Source: Candidatus Peregrinibacteria bacterium (GTDB lineage: Bacteria; Patescibacteriota; Gracilibacteria; UBA1369; 2-02-FULL-48-14). Taken from it: a DNA stretch of 64,000 bases. The stretch lies in contig JABHVW010000004.1 of the NCBI GenBank assembly GCA_018658105.1, forward strand, positions 124,001 to 188,000, given 5' to 3'. Positions 16,785 through 24,241 of this stretch are shown in pieces. The notes below the pieces were generated by a model that worked only from the letters and a program-made list of their open reading frames with translations, did no database searches and was not told the origin of the DNA. Each line of letters begins with the position of its first letter. Position 1 is the first letter of the stretch. Made by a program: the position numbers and the translations under genes.

Positions 16785-19154
16785 TCAGTATCCCTTATTC
16801 TCTATCAACTTTTCAAGGAATTCCGTCGGGGCCATCGGCACATCCTCAGCCAATGCCTGATGATAAATCACCGTAGACGGCGTCAACCCAGGCGTAGAAT
16901 TGGCTTCAATCACAATGATTTCGCCGCTCGCCAAGTTCGCAAAAGCATCAATTCTCGCATAGCCCTCTATCCCTAATTTCTCCGCGGTGAGCCTTATTCC
17001 TTCACGAATTTTCGCAACAATCGCAGGTTTAACATGTTGAGCAGGCGGCGGCGTTAAATTCACACCAGTCCCACCCTGAAACTTTTCCTCAACCGTCAAA
17101 ACCTCACCTTCAGCAACCGTCAAACTCGGATTCATCGCATGCAAAACCCCATCCTTCTCCAAAATCCCAACCGTCACTTCAATCCAGCCACTCACATCTT
17201 TCCATTTCAAATTATTCCCCGTAACTCGCACCTTATCCGTCTCAATAAAAGTCTCAAAAATCATTTCAGAAATCGGCTCAATCGGCATGTCTACAATTGC
17301 CTTCTGATTTGTAAAAGTCCCAGAAGGAATAAAAGGAACAACATCCAATGCAAATCGCACATATTTCTTCAAATCCCCAGCAGTATACAAGCGCACAATT
17401 CCAGACGAACAACCTTCATCCCTCGGCTTCACAATCAAAGATTTACTTCCCAGCTCCTCCGTCATTTCCGCCCAAAGATCATCCAGATTCAAACTAGTCA
17501 AAGCCGTCAAAGACCACGCCACCTTCGGCGCACTCCTAACCCCTCGATCCTCCAAAGATGCAATCACCTCCCCAGTCTCATATTTATCCATACAAATTCT
17601 CGAAGCCTCTTCACCCGAACCATTAAATTTCACCCCTTCATCCGTCAACATTTTTTGCAAAGTTCCATTCTCACCTATTCCACCATGCAAGCCAATAAAC
17701 ACAAATTCAGACTCAGAAATAAATTTGTCTAAAGTCATTTTTTTCGGCAGAAAGAAAGGCTCGCTAGCCTCCCCCTCATCAAGCATCAAACGCAACCGAA
17801 CCTTCTCTTCCAAAAATTGCAAACGCGCCTCATCTTCTTCAGCAGACTCACAATTCTCAAGAATTTCTTCCACCGTATGGTTCAAAGTCAAAGCATATGG
17901 AAGCTCCCAAACATTGTCATCCAAATCCAAAAGATAGGGCTTCGGCTCATATTTTTCAGATCGTTTTAGCTTCAACCAAACATTCGTCCCACTCATTAAT
18001 GAAACCTGCCTTTCAGAAGTTTTCCCTCCAAACAAAACCTTCACAGCCTTCTTCCCTTCAATTTCATCAAGCGCTAACTCCGGCATTTCAATGCCATTTC
18101 TTATACAAGAATTCTTCACGATATAACGCAGCAAGTCTCTATGACTCATCCCAATTCTTGATCCCTGCTGAAACAAAAAGCTGTTCTGCTCCATTCCACT
18201 AATTGGATTAAAATCCGAAAACCAAACATTGCCATCCGGCATTAGCCAGCCGTCAAAACGTGCAAAATCTCTCATGCCAAGCGCCGTGAACAATTGCTCA
18301 GCCTTAACTTGGATTCTCTCGATTGTTTCATTATCAAAACGCGGCGGACAATGATAACGTACATAATTACTCGGCAAATATTTTCGCCTAAAATCAAAAA
18401 CTTGATGCTCAGAATAATCCATTTCCATTTCCGTTGGCAAAACCGCCACAGGCATATCAAATTTATTTTGCAAAACAATTACAGTAAATTCTATACCCTC
18501 ACAAAAGGGCTCAATCACAACTCGAGTATCCATCCTTTTCGAAAACAGAAGCTCGACTTTTTCTAAAGCCTCCTTCTCCGTTGAAACAGAAAAAACCCCA
18601 AAGCTAGACCCCCCACTCGCCGGCTTCACAATTGCCCGCTTAACTTTATGCTCCTTAAAAAATGCATCAATAATTTTCTTATGATCATCGTGATAAATTT
18701 TCAAAACAGCAGAAGGGAGCGTAAAAAAACCTTTCTCTCTAATAAATTCATTCGCATCATATTTATCAGAACAAAGGCTACAAGCATCCGGCGGAGAGCC
18801 CAAATAAGGCAGCCCATACTTTTCTAAAATTCTTTGAATACCCCCATCTTCTCCAAAAGTTCCATGCATTGCAGGGAAAGCCAAATCACAAGATTTCAAC
18901 AATTTCTTCAATCCAGTTTCGCTCAACTTCTTCGCAGTTTCAGCAAGTTTAAAATCAAAATCCGAAGGCGTATTTGAATAAAGTTGCGACCTCGAAATAG
19001 AATATGCCTGCCTTTTATGATCAAAATAAACCGGCACAATTTCTATGCCATCCCCGTCCAAATGATCCAAAACACTCCTCGCCGAATTAAGTGAGATACC
19101 TCTCTCAAGAGATGGGCCCCCACAAATTAACGCGATTTTCAAAGTTTTTTGCAA
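16785..19154 (-). CDS. ddl: Tandem D-alanine-D-alanine ligase fusion
   Basis: 789 aa containing two complete ATP-grasp ligase units. Copy 1 (about 1-360) starts IALICGGPSLERGISLNSAR, has a lid region KPASGGSSFGV and metal-site residues SDFNPISGM. Copy 2 (about 370-789) starts VKVLFGGKTSERQVSLMSG, has KPRDEGCSSGIV and the canonical VIEANSTPGLTPST. Ddl joins two D-Ala for peptidoglycan stem peptides and is normally a ~310-360 aa homodimer, so this is a covalent pseudo-dimer. Copy 1 departs more from the family at the metal/substrate site. The start is TTG at 19154; no upstream ATG fits. The gene heads ddl-arfB-UPF0489. Confidence 0.88.
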   Translation of the reverse strand: MQKTLKIALICGGPSLERGISLNSARSVLDHLDGDGIEIVPVYFDHKRQAYSISRSQLYSNTPSDFDFKLAETAKKLSETGLKKLLKSCDLAFPAMHGTFGEDGGIQRILEKYGLPYLGSPPDACSLCSDKYDANEFIREKGFFTLPSAVLKIYHDDHKKIIDAFFKEHKVKRAIVKPASGGSSFGVFSVSTEKEALEKVELLFSKRMDTRVVIEPFCEGIEFTVIVLQNKFDMPVAVLPTEMEMDYSEHQVFDFRRKYLPSNYVRYHCPPRFDNETIERIQVKAEQLFTALGMRDFARFDGWLMPDGNVWFSDFNPISGMEQNSFLFQQGSRIGMSHRDLLRYIVKNSCIRNGIEMPELALDEIEGKKAVKVLFGGKTSERQVSLMSGTNVWLKLKRSEKYEPKPYLLDLDDNVWELPYALTLNHTVEEILENCESAEEDEARLQFLEEKVRLRLMLDEGEASEPFFLPKKMTLDKFISESEFVFIGLHGGIGENGTLQKMLTDEGVKFNGSGEEASRICMDKYETGEVIASLEDRGVRSAPKVAWSLTALTSLNLDDLWAEMTEELGSKSLIVKPRDEGCSSGIVRLYTAGDLKKYVRFALDVVPFIPSGTFTNQKAIVDMPIEPISEMIFETFIETDKVRVTGNNLKWKDVSGWIEVTVGILEKDGVLHAMNPSLTVAEGEVLTVEEKFQGGTGVNLTPPPAQHVKPAIVAKIREGIRLTAEKLGIEGYARIDAFANLASGEIIVIEANSTPGLTPSTVIYHQALAEDVPMAPTEFLEKLIENKGY

Positions 19155-19179
19155 ATTTTTTTAAAAGGAATACAACCTG

Positions 19180-19208
19180 TTAATAACAGCCACAGGCCAT
19201 AAAGTCAA
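19180..19208 (-). promoter_or_regulatory. Promoter of the Ddl fusion operon
   Basis: Minus strand TTGACT (19203-19208), 17-bp spacer, TATTAA (19180-19185). Predicted +1 is about 19173, giving a ~19-nt leader before the TTG start. Confidence 0.5.
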
Positions 19209-19320
19209 TCTTTCTCTCCTATTTCTTGCAGCGAACCCGCCCTTCGGAGCTTCAACTCCCTCAGCTTCTACGCAGATATCACAAAACCGCTGGCACACGG
19301 CCACCGTCTTTCTGAATCTC

Positions 19321-19763
19321 TGGTGGAGATGGCGGGAGTCGAACCCGCGTCCAAAAAGGAAGCCATTACCTTCTACATTCATAGTCAACTCTGATTACTT
19401 ACGCATCATAGAGAGTTAACAAAAACAATACGCAAGTGTCTTCAAAACTTCGGTCACCAGCCAGAACACAAGTCGCTGGATTCCTACACCTCAAAATATA
19501 TCATCTCAATAGACCTCTGAGGCCTCAGCCTATGAGACGGGTTCGCGCAAATTGGCGAACATCACTTCAACTAAACTCGAGCGTAAGCAAGAGCAGGCGT
19601 AGCTGTAAGTCCTTCCAAAGAAAGAGCAGCAACTAGCTTTTGTTGAAGCTTAGTAAGTGGTTTAGCACTTAAATTTGCCTAGACGGATTAATGGTGGGAC
19701 TAGACAACCACCAGAATGCGAGTAAGGAACTTCGAATCTTTCTGTCGAAACCTGTACATCCCC
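19321..19763 (-). ncRNA. ssrA: Transfer-messenger RNA (tmRNA)
   Basis: About 443 nt. The 5' end reads GGGGATGTACAGGTTTCGAC and the 3' end GGGTTCGACTCCCGCCATC followed by TCCACCA. The 5' GGGGATG pairs with 3' CATCTCC to close the tRNA-like acceptor stem, and the T-arm and encoded CCA are evident. Between them lie G+C-rich segments fitting pseudoknots (for example the region around 19540, where GGTTCGCGC faces GCGAAC-type complements). tmRNA acts with SmpB to free stalled ribosomes and tag the nascent peptide for degradation. It is transcribed from its own promoter upstream at 19785-19812. smpB is not in this window. Confidence 0.93.
19571..19666 (-). other. Candidate tmRNA tag reading frame
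   Basis: Within the tmRNA, an open frame starting at a GCT (19666) and ending at TAG (19571-19573) encodes 31 residues starting AKPLTKLQQK and ending ATPALAYARV. Alanine is the usual first tag residue. The length and the non-LAA-like end are atypical, so the resume codon may lie further downstream in the same frame. This is my best reading, not a certainty. Confidence 0.35.
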
Positions 19764-19784
19764 ATGCTTTCAAAGAGCCGTCAA

Positions 19785-19812
19785 ATTGTAGCACAAATTG
19801 GCCAAAAGTCAA
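19785..19812 (-). promoter_or_regulatory. tmRNA promoter
   Basis: Minus strand TTGACT (19807-19812), 16-bp spacer, extended -10 TGCTACAAT (TACAAT at 19785-19790). Predicted +1 is 19778, about 15 nt upstream of the mature tmRNA 5' end, consistent with RNase P trimming. Confidence 0.7.
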
Positions 19813-19841
19813 TCATCGCCCTTCTGTAAACCCCCTTTTTA

Positions 19842-19850
19842 TGGTATAAT
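19842..19850 (+). promoter_or_regulatory. Extended -10 promoter of the 19872 gene pair
   Basis: TG (19842-19843) plus perfect TATAAT (19845-19850); predicted +1 about 19857, leader about 15 nt to the ATG at 19872. It runs divergently from the tmRNA promoter. Confidence 0.6.
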
Positions 19851-19871
19851 AAACAGATAAAATTGCGTATT

Positions 19872-20210
19872 ATGCCTGAATCACAACTAGACATCGTTTT
19901 GAGGTTAATCAAAGATTCTGCTCTGCTTAAAGAGGAGAAAAAGCCCGTATTCATTGAGCATGCAAAAACTCTCAACGAAGACGACCTAAAAAAGGTGCAA
20001 ACACACCTTGAATCTGAGGGCGATCTAATTCTGAATGCATTCGAAAAAGGCATAGCCGGATCTATCGAATTAGACCCCATCAGCCCTGCCCTACTCGAGA
20101 TCGGAAACGTTTTCAAAAAAGCAAAACGCATGATTTCAAAAGGTAAAGAAAAAGACAGTCGCAATAATGAAAATCCAGACGAAATTCTAACCGAATTAAA
20201 TGAGCAATGA
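19872..20210 (+). CDS. Small helical protein of unknown function
   Basis: 112 aa, start ATG at 19872 (an in-frame TTG three codons earlier is less likely given the promoter position). It is predicted to be mostly helical and charged: MPESQLDIVLRLIKDSALL, then EDDLKKVQTHLESEGDL, and a basic, Asn-rich end (KGKEKDSRNNENPDE). No family is recognised, and there is no signal peptide or membrane segment. The stop (TGA) lies 11 nt inside the next gene, so the two are almost certainly translated in sequence and probably act together. The use of TGA as a real stop also argues against the altered code of related lineages. Confidence 0.7.
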   Translation: MPESQLDIVLRLIKDSALLKEEKKPVFIEHAKTLNEDDLKKVQTHLESEGDLILNAFEKGIAGSIELDPISPALLEIGNVFKKAKRMISKGKEKDSRNNENPDEILTELNEQ

Positions 20211-22035
20211 GTCTCCACATAATCACTCTCGCTTAAAAGAAGGCCTTCAAAAAATAAAAGAAAAGGCCGGTAGTTTTAAAGAGAAAGTAGAAACCCTAAA
20301 AACGCCTGAAGGACGCGAAGCTTTTGTAAAAGAACATACCGATGACCTTAAATCCCTGCTCGACCAAGCTAGAGAAATTGGTGCCACCGGCGGCGAAGAA
20401 GCCCGAAAAGCAATTAGCCTGGCCTTAAAAGAGCTCCTCAAATATGTTGGTGAAATTATTCATGCCGACTTAATCAGCGAAGAGTTCGACATTGGTCTAA
20501 CCCAACTTCTAGACGAACTCAGTGGCCGCCCAAAAATTAGCAAAGAAGATTTCCTAAAAACCTTGAAAGAAAACCCCGAAGGAATTTCAGAACTTCTTGG
20601 ATTGAAAAAGTTGAGCCCCGAACAAAATTATCGGATCGCCCAAGTAACAACAATGGGAACTTTGCTCGAAACCATTATTCACGAGCTAGAAGCTGGCGGA
20701 AAAACCTGGACCATGGCCGCAGCAAGAAGGCTAGCTCCTGGCGCTTCAAAAACACTCGCGACAAACTTCAAGAGTCAATTGAAACATCTTCGTGGCGCTG
20801 CAATTAACAGGTTAATTTCCGATCCAGACGCAAGCCTAAAAGATGTCGCCCCAGGCCTTATGAACTTTTTTGCCAACCCAGGAAGCGACACCTTAAACCC
20901 CTTTTCTCATGTTCTTAGCCCTGTAAATTTTGGCGAGATTAAAACCGATGACGACCTTAATCGCGTACAAAGTGAAGCAGTTGAAGCCCTCCGAAATTTG
21001 AGAGCCGTAGACAAAGCTGAAGATGCAGCAATGTTGGTGCTTCGGGAAGAAATAGACAAAGCCAAAGAGGAAACGCTCAGCCCTTACGACAAAGAGCGAA
21101 TAGTTCTTAGACATTATCAAAATATTCTTACAAACCACAACTACTACGAAAAATTTATGGCCGATGCAGCAGAATACGGTGTAACAGGAAACGAGGCCGC
21201 AAAATATATTTATGGCGTCGCTGAGCTTGAGGCTCAAAGAGAAATCGACCAACTCGCTGCATACAATATTGACCCCGCCACTTTAGACCCCAGCATTCGC
21301 CCCTTATTCAACCAATACAGCGACATGCTTGGTTTGAATTACACAGATCTTGCAGATGAAACAAACCAATGGCTAACCGAAGAACTTCTAATAAACGGAG
21401 CCGTATTATTGGCAACCGTGGGAACGGGTAGTCTAGCAAGTGCCGCAGGTCGTGCAGCAATAGCCGCAGGTGAAGTCGCTCTCGCCGCACAGACAGGTGC
21501 CGAAGGTTTAGCAACTGGCGTAAGGCTCAGCACTGCTGCAATCCGAGCAATGGAAGCTTCTGCAACCCTTTCAAAATATCTACCAAAATCAATTCGCGCC
21601 GTTCAAGGATTACAAAAGCTCTCAACTACGCCCGCAGCAAAAATGCTTGTCACCTCAACTGTAGATAAATTTTATGAGGAAAATGTCCGCATGTTCAGAA
21701 ACACCGAAGAGTTTTCACAAGTACTGGCCGCCGCCCCAAACTGGGTTCCCGGAATATTAATAAACATCGTGTCAGCAAAAGGTGCAGATAAAATTCTTGG
21801 CCTAAAAATGGCACAAACCACTTCCCGCGTAGCTCTAGATCGCTTCGCAGGTAGAATCGGAAATATTGCAGTAAGACAGATTGCCCGTGAAATAATTACA
21901 AAACAACCAGCTGAAGTAAGCCTGAAATACCTTCTCGCTGCCGTTCAAAACGGAGCCACCGATGCGACTATGGAAGAATTTACCGAAGAATTCGGCGATT
22001 CAGCCTATGAACTCTACTTGAGCTCTCCAGCATAA
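20200..22035 (+). CDS. Large alpha-helical protein of unknown function
   Basis: 611 aa, not recognised. The N-terminal 60 residues are charged and coiled-coil-like (LKEGLQKIKEKAGSFKEKVE). The middle is helical and acidic. Around residues 400-450 there is an alanine/glycine-rich hydrophobic stretch (LLINGAVLLATVGTGSLASA, then AAIAAGEVALAAQTGAE) that could be one or two membrane-associated helices or a buried helical bundle. The C-terminal region contains MEEFTEEFGDSAYELYL. There is no signal peptide. It overlaps the upstream 112-aa gene by 11 nt, forming a two-gene unit. Start ATG at 20200 follows directly from that overlap. Confidence 0.7.
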   Translation: MSNESPHNHSRLKEGLQKIKEKAGSFKEKVETLKTPEGREAFVKEHTDDLKSLLDQAREIGATGGEEARKAISLALKELLKYVGEIIHADLISEEFDIGLTQLLDELSGRPKISKEDFLKTLKENPEGISELLGLKKLSPEQNYRIAQVTTMGTLLETIIHELEAGGKTWTMAAARRLAPGASKTLATNFKSQLKHLRGAAINRLISDPDASLKDVAPGLMNFFANPGSDTLNPFSHVLSPVNFGEIKTDDDLNRVQSEAVEALRNLRAVDKAEDAAMLVLREEIDKAKEETLSPYDKERIVLRHYQNILTNHNYYEKFMADAAEYGVTGNEAAKYIYGVAELEAQREIDQLAAYNIDPATLDPSIRPLFNQYSDMLGLNYTDLADETNQWLTEELLINGAVLLATVGTGSLASAAGRAAIAAGEVALAAQTGAEGLATGVRLSTAAIRAMEASATLSKYLPKSIRAVQGLQKLSTTPAAKMLVTSTVDKFYEENVRMFRNTEEFSQVLAAAPNWVPGILINIVSAKGADKILGLKMAQTTSRVALDRFAGRIGNIAVRQIAREIITKQPAEVSLKYLLAAVQNGATDATMEEFTEEFGDSAYELYLSSPA

Positions 22036-22098
22036 AAGACCCCTCAACCTATTGACAAATCAGGCTTTTTGTTGTAAAAATGTGCCATAATATATAGT

Positions 22099-23997
22099 AT
22101 GGCTAATTCAGACTCACAACTCGAGTTATTTCCTCACAATGACCAACGGGACAATTCCGCAAAGGGTGAGGTAGATCGTGTGCTTTTTGCTGAAATTGCA
22201 GGTTGGGCTGGATATTATCGTGACCAAGTCAACGACACTCTTGAAGATCGATCAAATGAAAATTTAGAAGCCTTTCTCACTGCACGCCTAGAAGATTTAA
22301 AAAACATGGACCCCTTAGTCGGCCTGATGCTCGAATTAGAAGATGCTGATCCCGAGGCCGAACCAGTTTCCGTTGGAAGCTATCGCCTCAGTAAACCAAA
22401 AATTAAATGGCTTAACGACACTGCCTTGGGCCCCAAGGAAACAAATGCACTTCTAAGACGATTCCAAATTGCAATTAATGCAGTTTTCGTTGGAGATATT
22501 AAGTTTTTGAATATCTACTTCAAAGGTGGAAGATTTGTGGGAGACGTACGCCTCAAAGAATTTGATGGTAGTGAGACAACCACGATCAGTATCGAAGCAA
22601 CAAATGAAGCAGTTCGTAGATTCTATCTTACTGCCATACGGACACTGGAGGGCCTAGAAGGCGATGAATGTACGGCCGGTAAATTAACAGCATTAAGGAA
22701 CGCACTAAATGATGATCAAGCCAGCCTCAAAGAGCCCGCTGAACTTTCTTACGGAATAAGCGATCTAGAAGAACACACTCCCGAAGCTGGATACATGGCT
22801 CTTATGGAGGCCGAACAAGCTGCAAACATAAATAAGTTGCGTCGTGAATCTCAACACGGTCCCGAGAGAGACAACCTCCAAGAATATTCAGATCTTCACC
22901 TCTTTAGTGATCTAGCAAGGGCGCAAAGAACCCTTCAAAAAGATATGATTGTAGATGGTAAGATTCGTCCAAACTGGACTAAGTTTTACTATCTTGATGA
23001 CAAGGGTTATGTCCGCATGCAAGCAGCCGCATTAGTTGCATATCGAAAATTCAGCGGTGATTATTCAACACTTTCAGACCGAAACGCAGAGAAATTTACT
23101 TATTTTGGTAAATATTACGATGCAATAAATGTAATCGATGTAATCAAAGTTCCGTATACAGATGCATATGAAAAGCGCGTTGAAAAAGTCGTCGGCTTAA
23201 TTAAAAAAATTCAAGACTGTCTAAATGAAGCGCCAACAAAAGGGTTCGTAACCATGAGCGAATCTCAGGCTCTAAAAACTGCGCGGCAAAAACACCTACT
23301 TACCCTTATTGGCCAGGCTATCGCCGAACTAGAAGTAGACATGAAAGATCAAGGCCAAGGCCTAACTAAAACAAAAGCCGCATTCATAAAAGCCTTATGT
23401 GCCGGTGGCGCAAAAGCAATCACATTTGCAGACATTTGTGGTTTCGGCGCAATAAATACTCAAGAAATGGAAGCTGATGTAATAGAAATTTTCGAAGAAC
23501 TAGGCTTAAACTTCGCAGAAATGAAAAGTGCTGCCAACGACGAATGGGCAGACCACGTCGAAAGCCAAATTGCATCCGCCGACCCAATCAAGCTTAAGGA
23601 GCTCAGAAAAAAAATGTGTGATGAGGGGTCAGAATTCATAAGAGGAACCGAAATCGATTTAGATAAAAAATTAAACAGCGGCGATGGCTGCTCAGACGCA
23701 TCCGGTGGCGACGAATTAAATCGTGTAGACAAAATTGACGATCTTGAAAAAGCAGCTGATGCATTTGCAGACAGAGCACGAGCAATAATCGATGAAGATA
23801 AATTACCTGTAAGAATAGCAACGGTATTCACTGATCTAGATTTCAGCAAAGGGCCAGTTGAAACTATGCGTGCAAAAATAATTCAATTAATCAGTTTCAT
23901 AAAATGGGGAGAAGATATGCATTCGAACCTAAAAGCTGCCAACAATTCAGACTATAACGACTCAATTCGAACTAAAAGAGAAAAGATGGTTGCGTAA
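22099..23997 (+). CDS. Acidic soluble protein of unknown function
   Basis: 632 aa, acidic, with no signal peptide, no membrane segment and no motif that I recognise. It begins MANSDSQLELFPHNDQRDNS. Helix-rich segments alternate with short beta stretches (FVGDIKFLNIYFKGGRFVGD). A consensus -35 TTGACA (22052-22057) lies upstream; 17 bp later is a weak TAAAAA (leader ~12 nt), while an extended -10 TG-C-CATAAT (22083-22091) would make the mRNA nearly leaderless, so the promoter is ambiguous. A half-site TATAGTAT (22093-22100) overlaps the start codon and matches half of the operator seen at 46402-46429. It is probably monocistronic. Confidence 0.65.
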   Translation: MANSDSQLELFPHNDQRDNSAKGEVDRVLFAEIAGWAGYYRDQVNDTLEDRSNENLEAFLTARLEDLKNMDPLVGLMLELEDADPEAEPVSVGSYRLSKPKIKWLNDTALGPKETNALLRRFQIAINAVFVGDIKFLNIYFKGGRFVGDVRLKEFDGSETTTISIEATNEAVRRFYLTAIRTLEGLEGDECTAGKLTALRNALNDDQASLKEPAELSYGISDLEEHTPEAGYMALMEAEQAANINKLRRESQHGPERDNLQEYSDLHLFSDLARAQRTLQKDMIVDGKIRPNWTKFYYLDDKGYVRMQAAALVAYRKFSGDYSTLSDRNAEKFTYFGKYYDAINVIDVIKVPYTDAYEKRVEKVVGLIKKIQDCLNEAPTKGFVTMSESQALKTARQKHLLTLIGQAIAELEVDMKDQGQGLTKTKAAFIKALCAGGAKAITFADICGFGAINTQEMEADVIEIFEELGLNFAEMKSAANDEWADHVESQIASADPIKLKELRKKMCDEGSEFIRGTEIDLDKKLNSGDGCSDASGGDELNRVDKIDDLEKAADAFADRARAIIDEDKLPVRIATVFTDLDFSKGPVETMRAKIIQLISFIKWGEDMHSNLKAANNSDYNDSIRTKREKMVA

Positions 23998-24042
23998 AGA
24001 GCATCAGCTTTACCCCCTTGTAAAGTAAGTAGTAGAATAATC

Positions 24043-24063
24043 ATATCTAACCAAATTAGATAT
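24043..24063 (+). promoter_or_regulatory. Inverted repeat covering a start codon
   Basis: A perfect 8-bp inverted repeat ATATCTAA (24043-24050) / TTAGATAT (24056-24063) with a 5-nt loop. The last two bases are the AT of the next gene's ATG. A candidate promoter (TTTACC 24009-24014, 18 bp, TAGAAT 24033-24038) would start the RNA at about 24045, putting this hairpin at the extreme 5' end. Confidence 0.55.
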
Positions 24064-24241
24064 GCCCCCAGAAGCTCCAGACCCACAATCTGGCCCACAA
24101 ACATTAGCCGCAGAACTTGAGGCAATAGGTGTTTGGACAGACGAAAACGATCGAACATTACATGCAATGCGAGAGCCTCGCCGTAACGCAGTTCTTGCAA
24201 TGCTTGAAAAGCCCCATTCTCCACAAGAAGAAGCTTCTTAA
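24062..24241 (+). CDS. Small 59-residue protein of unknown function
   Basis: 59 aa, starting MPPEAPDPQSGPQTLAAELE and continuing with a charged helix (DRTLHAMREPRRNAVLAMLE) and an acidic end QEEAS. It is not recognised. In favour of a real gene are the promoter-like sequences upstream, a start placed at a hairpin, and the way it fills the gap before mfd, ending in a 4-nt convergent overlap like other gene ends here. It could equally be a short regulatory or moron-like gene. Confidence is limited by length. Confidence 0.5.
   Translation: MPPEAPDPQSGPQTLAAELEAIGVWTDENDRTLHAMREPRRNAVLAMLEKPHSPQEEAS

Noticed and set aside
16326-16976. A 216-residue plus-strand frame over the ArfB-like gene
   Set aside because: It is antisense to well-supported minus-strand genes and has no recognisable motif or promoter.
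24008-24025. Inverted repeat CTTTAC/GTAAAG after the 22099 gene
   Set aside because: No T-run follows on either strand; it may only be chance or part of a promoter region.
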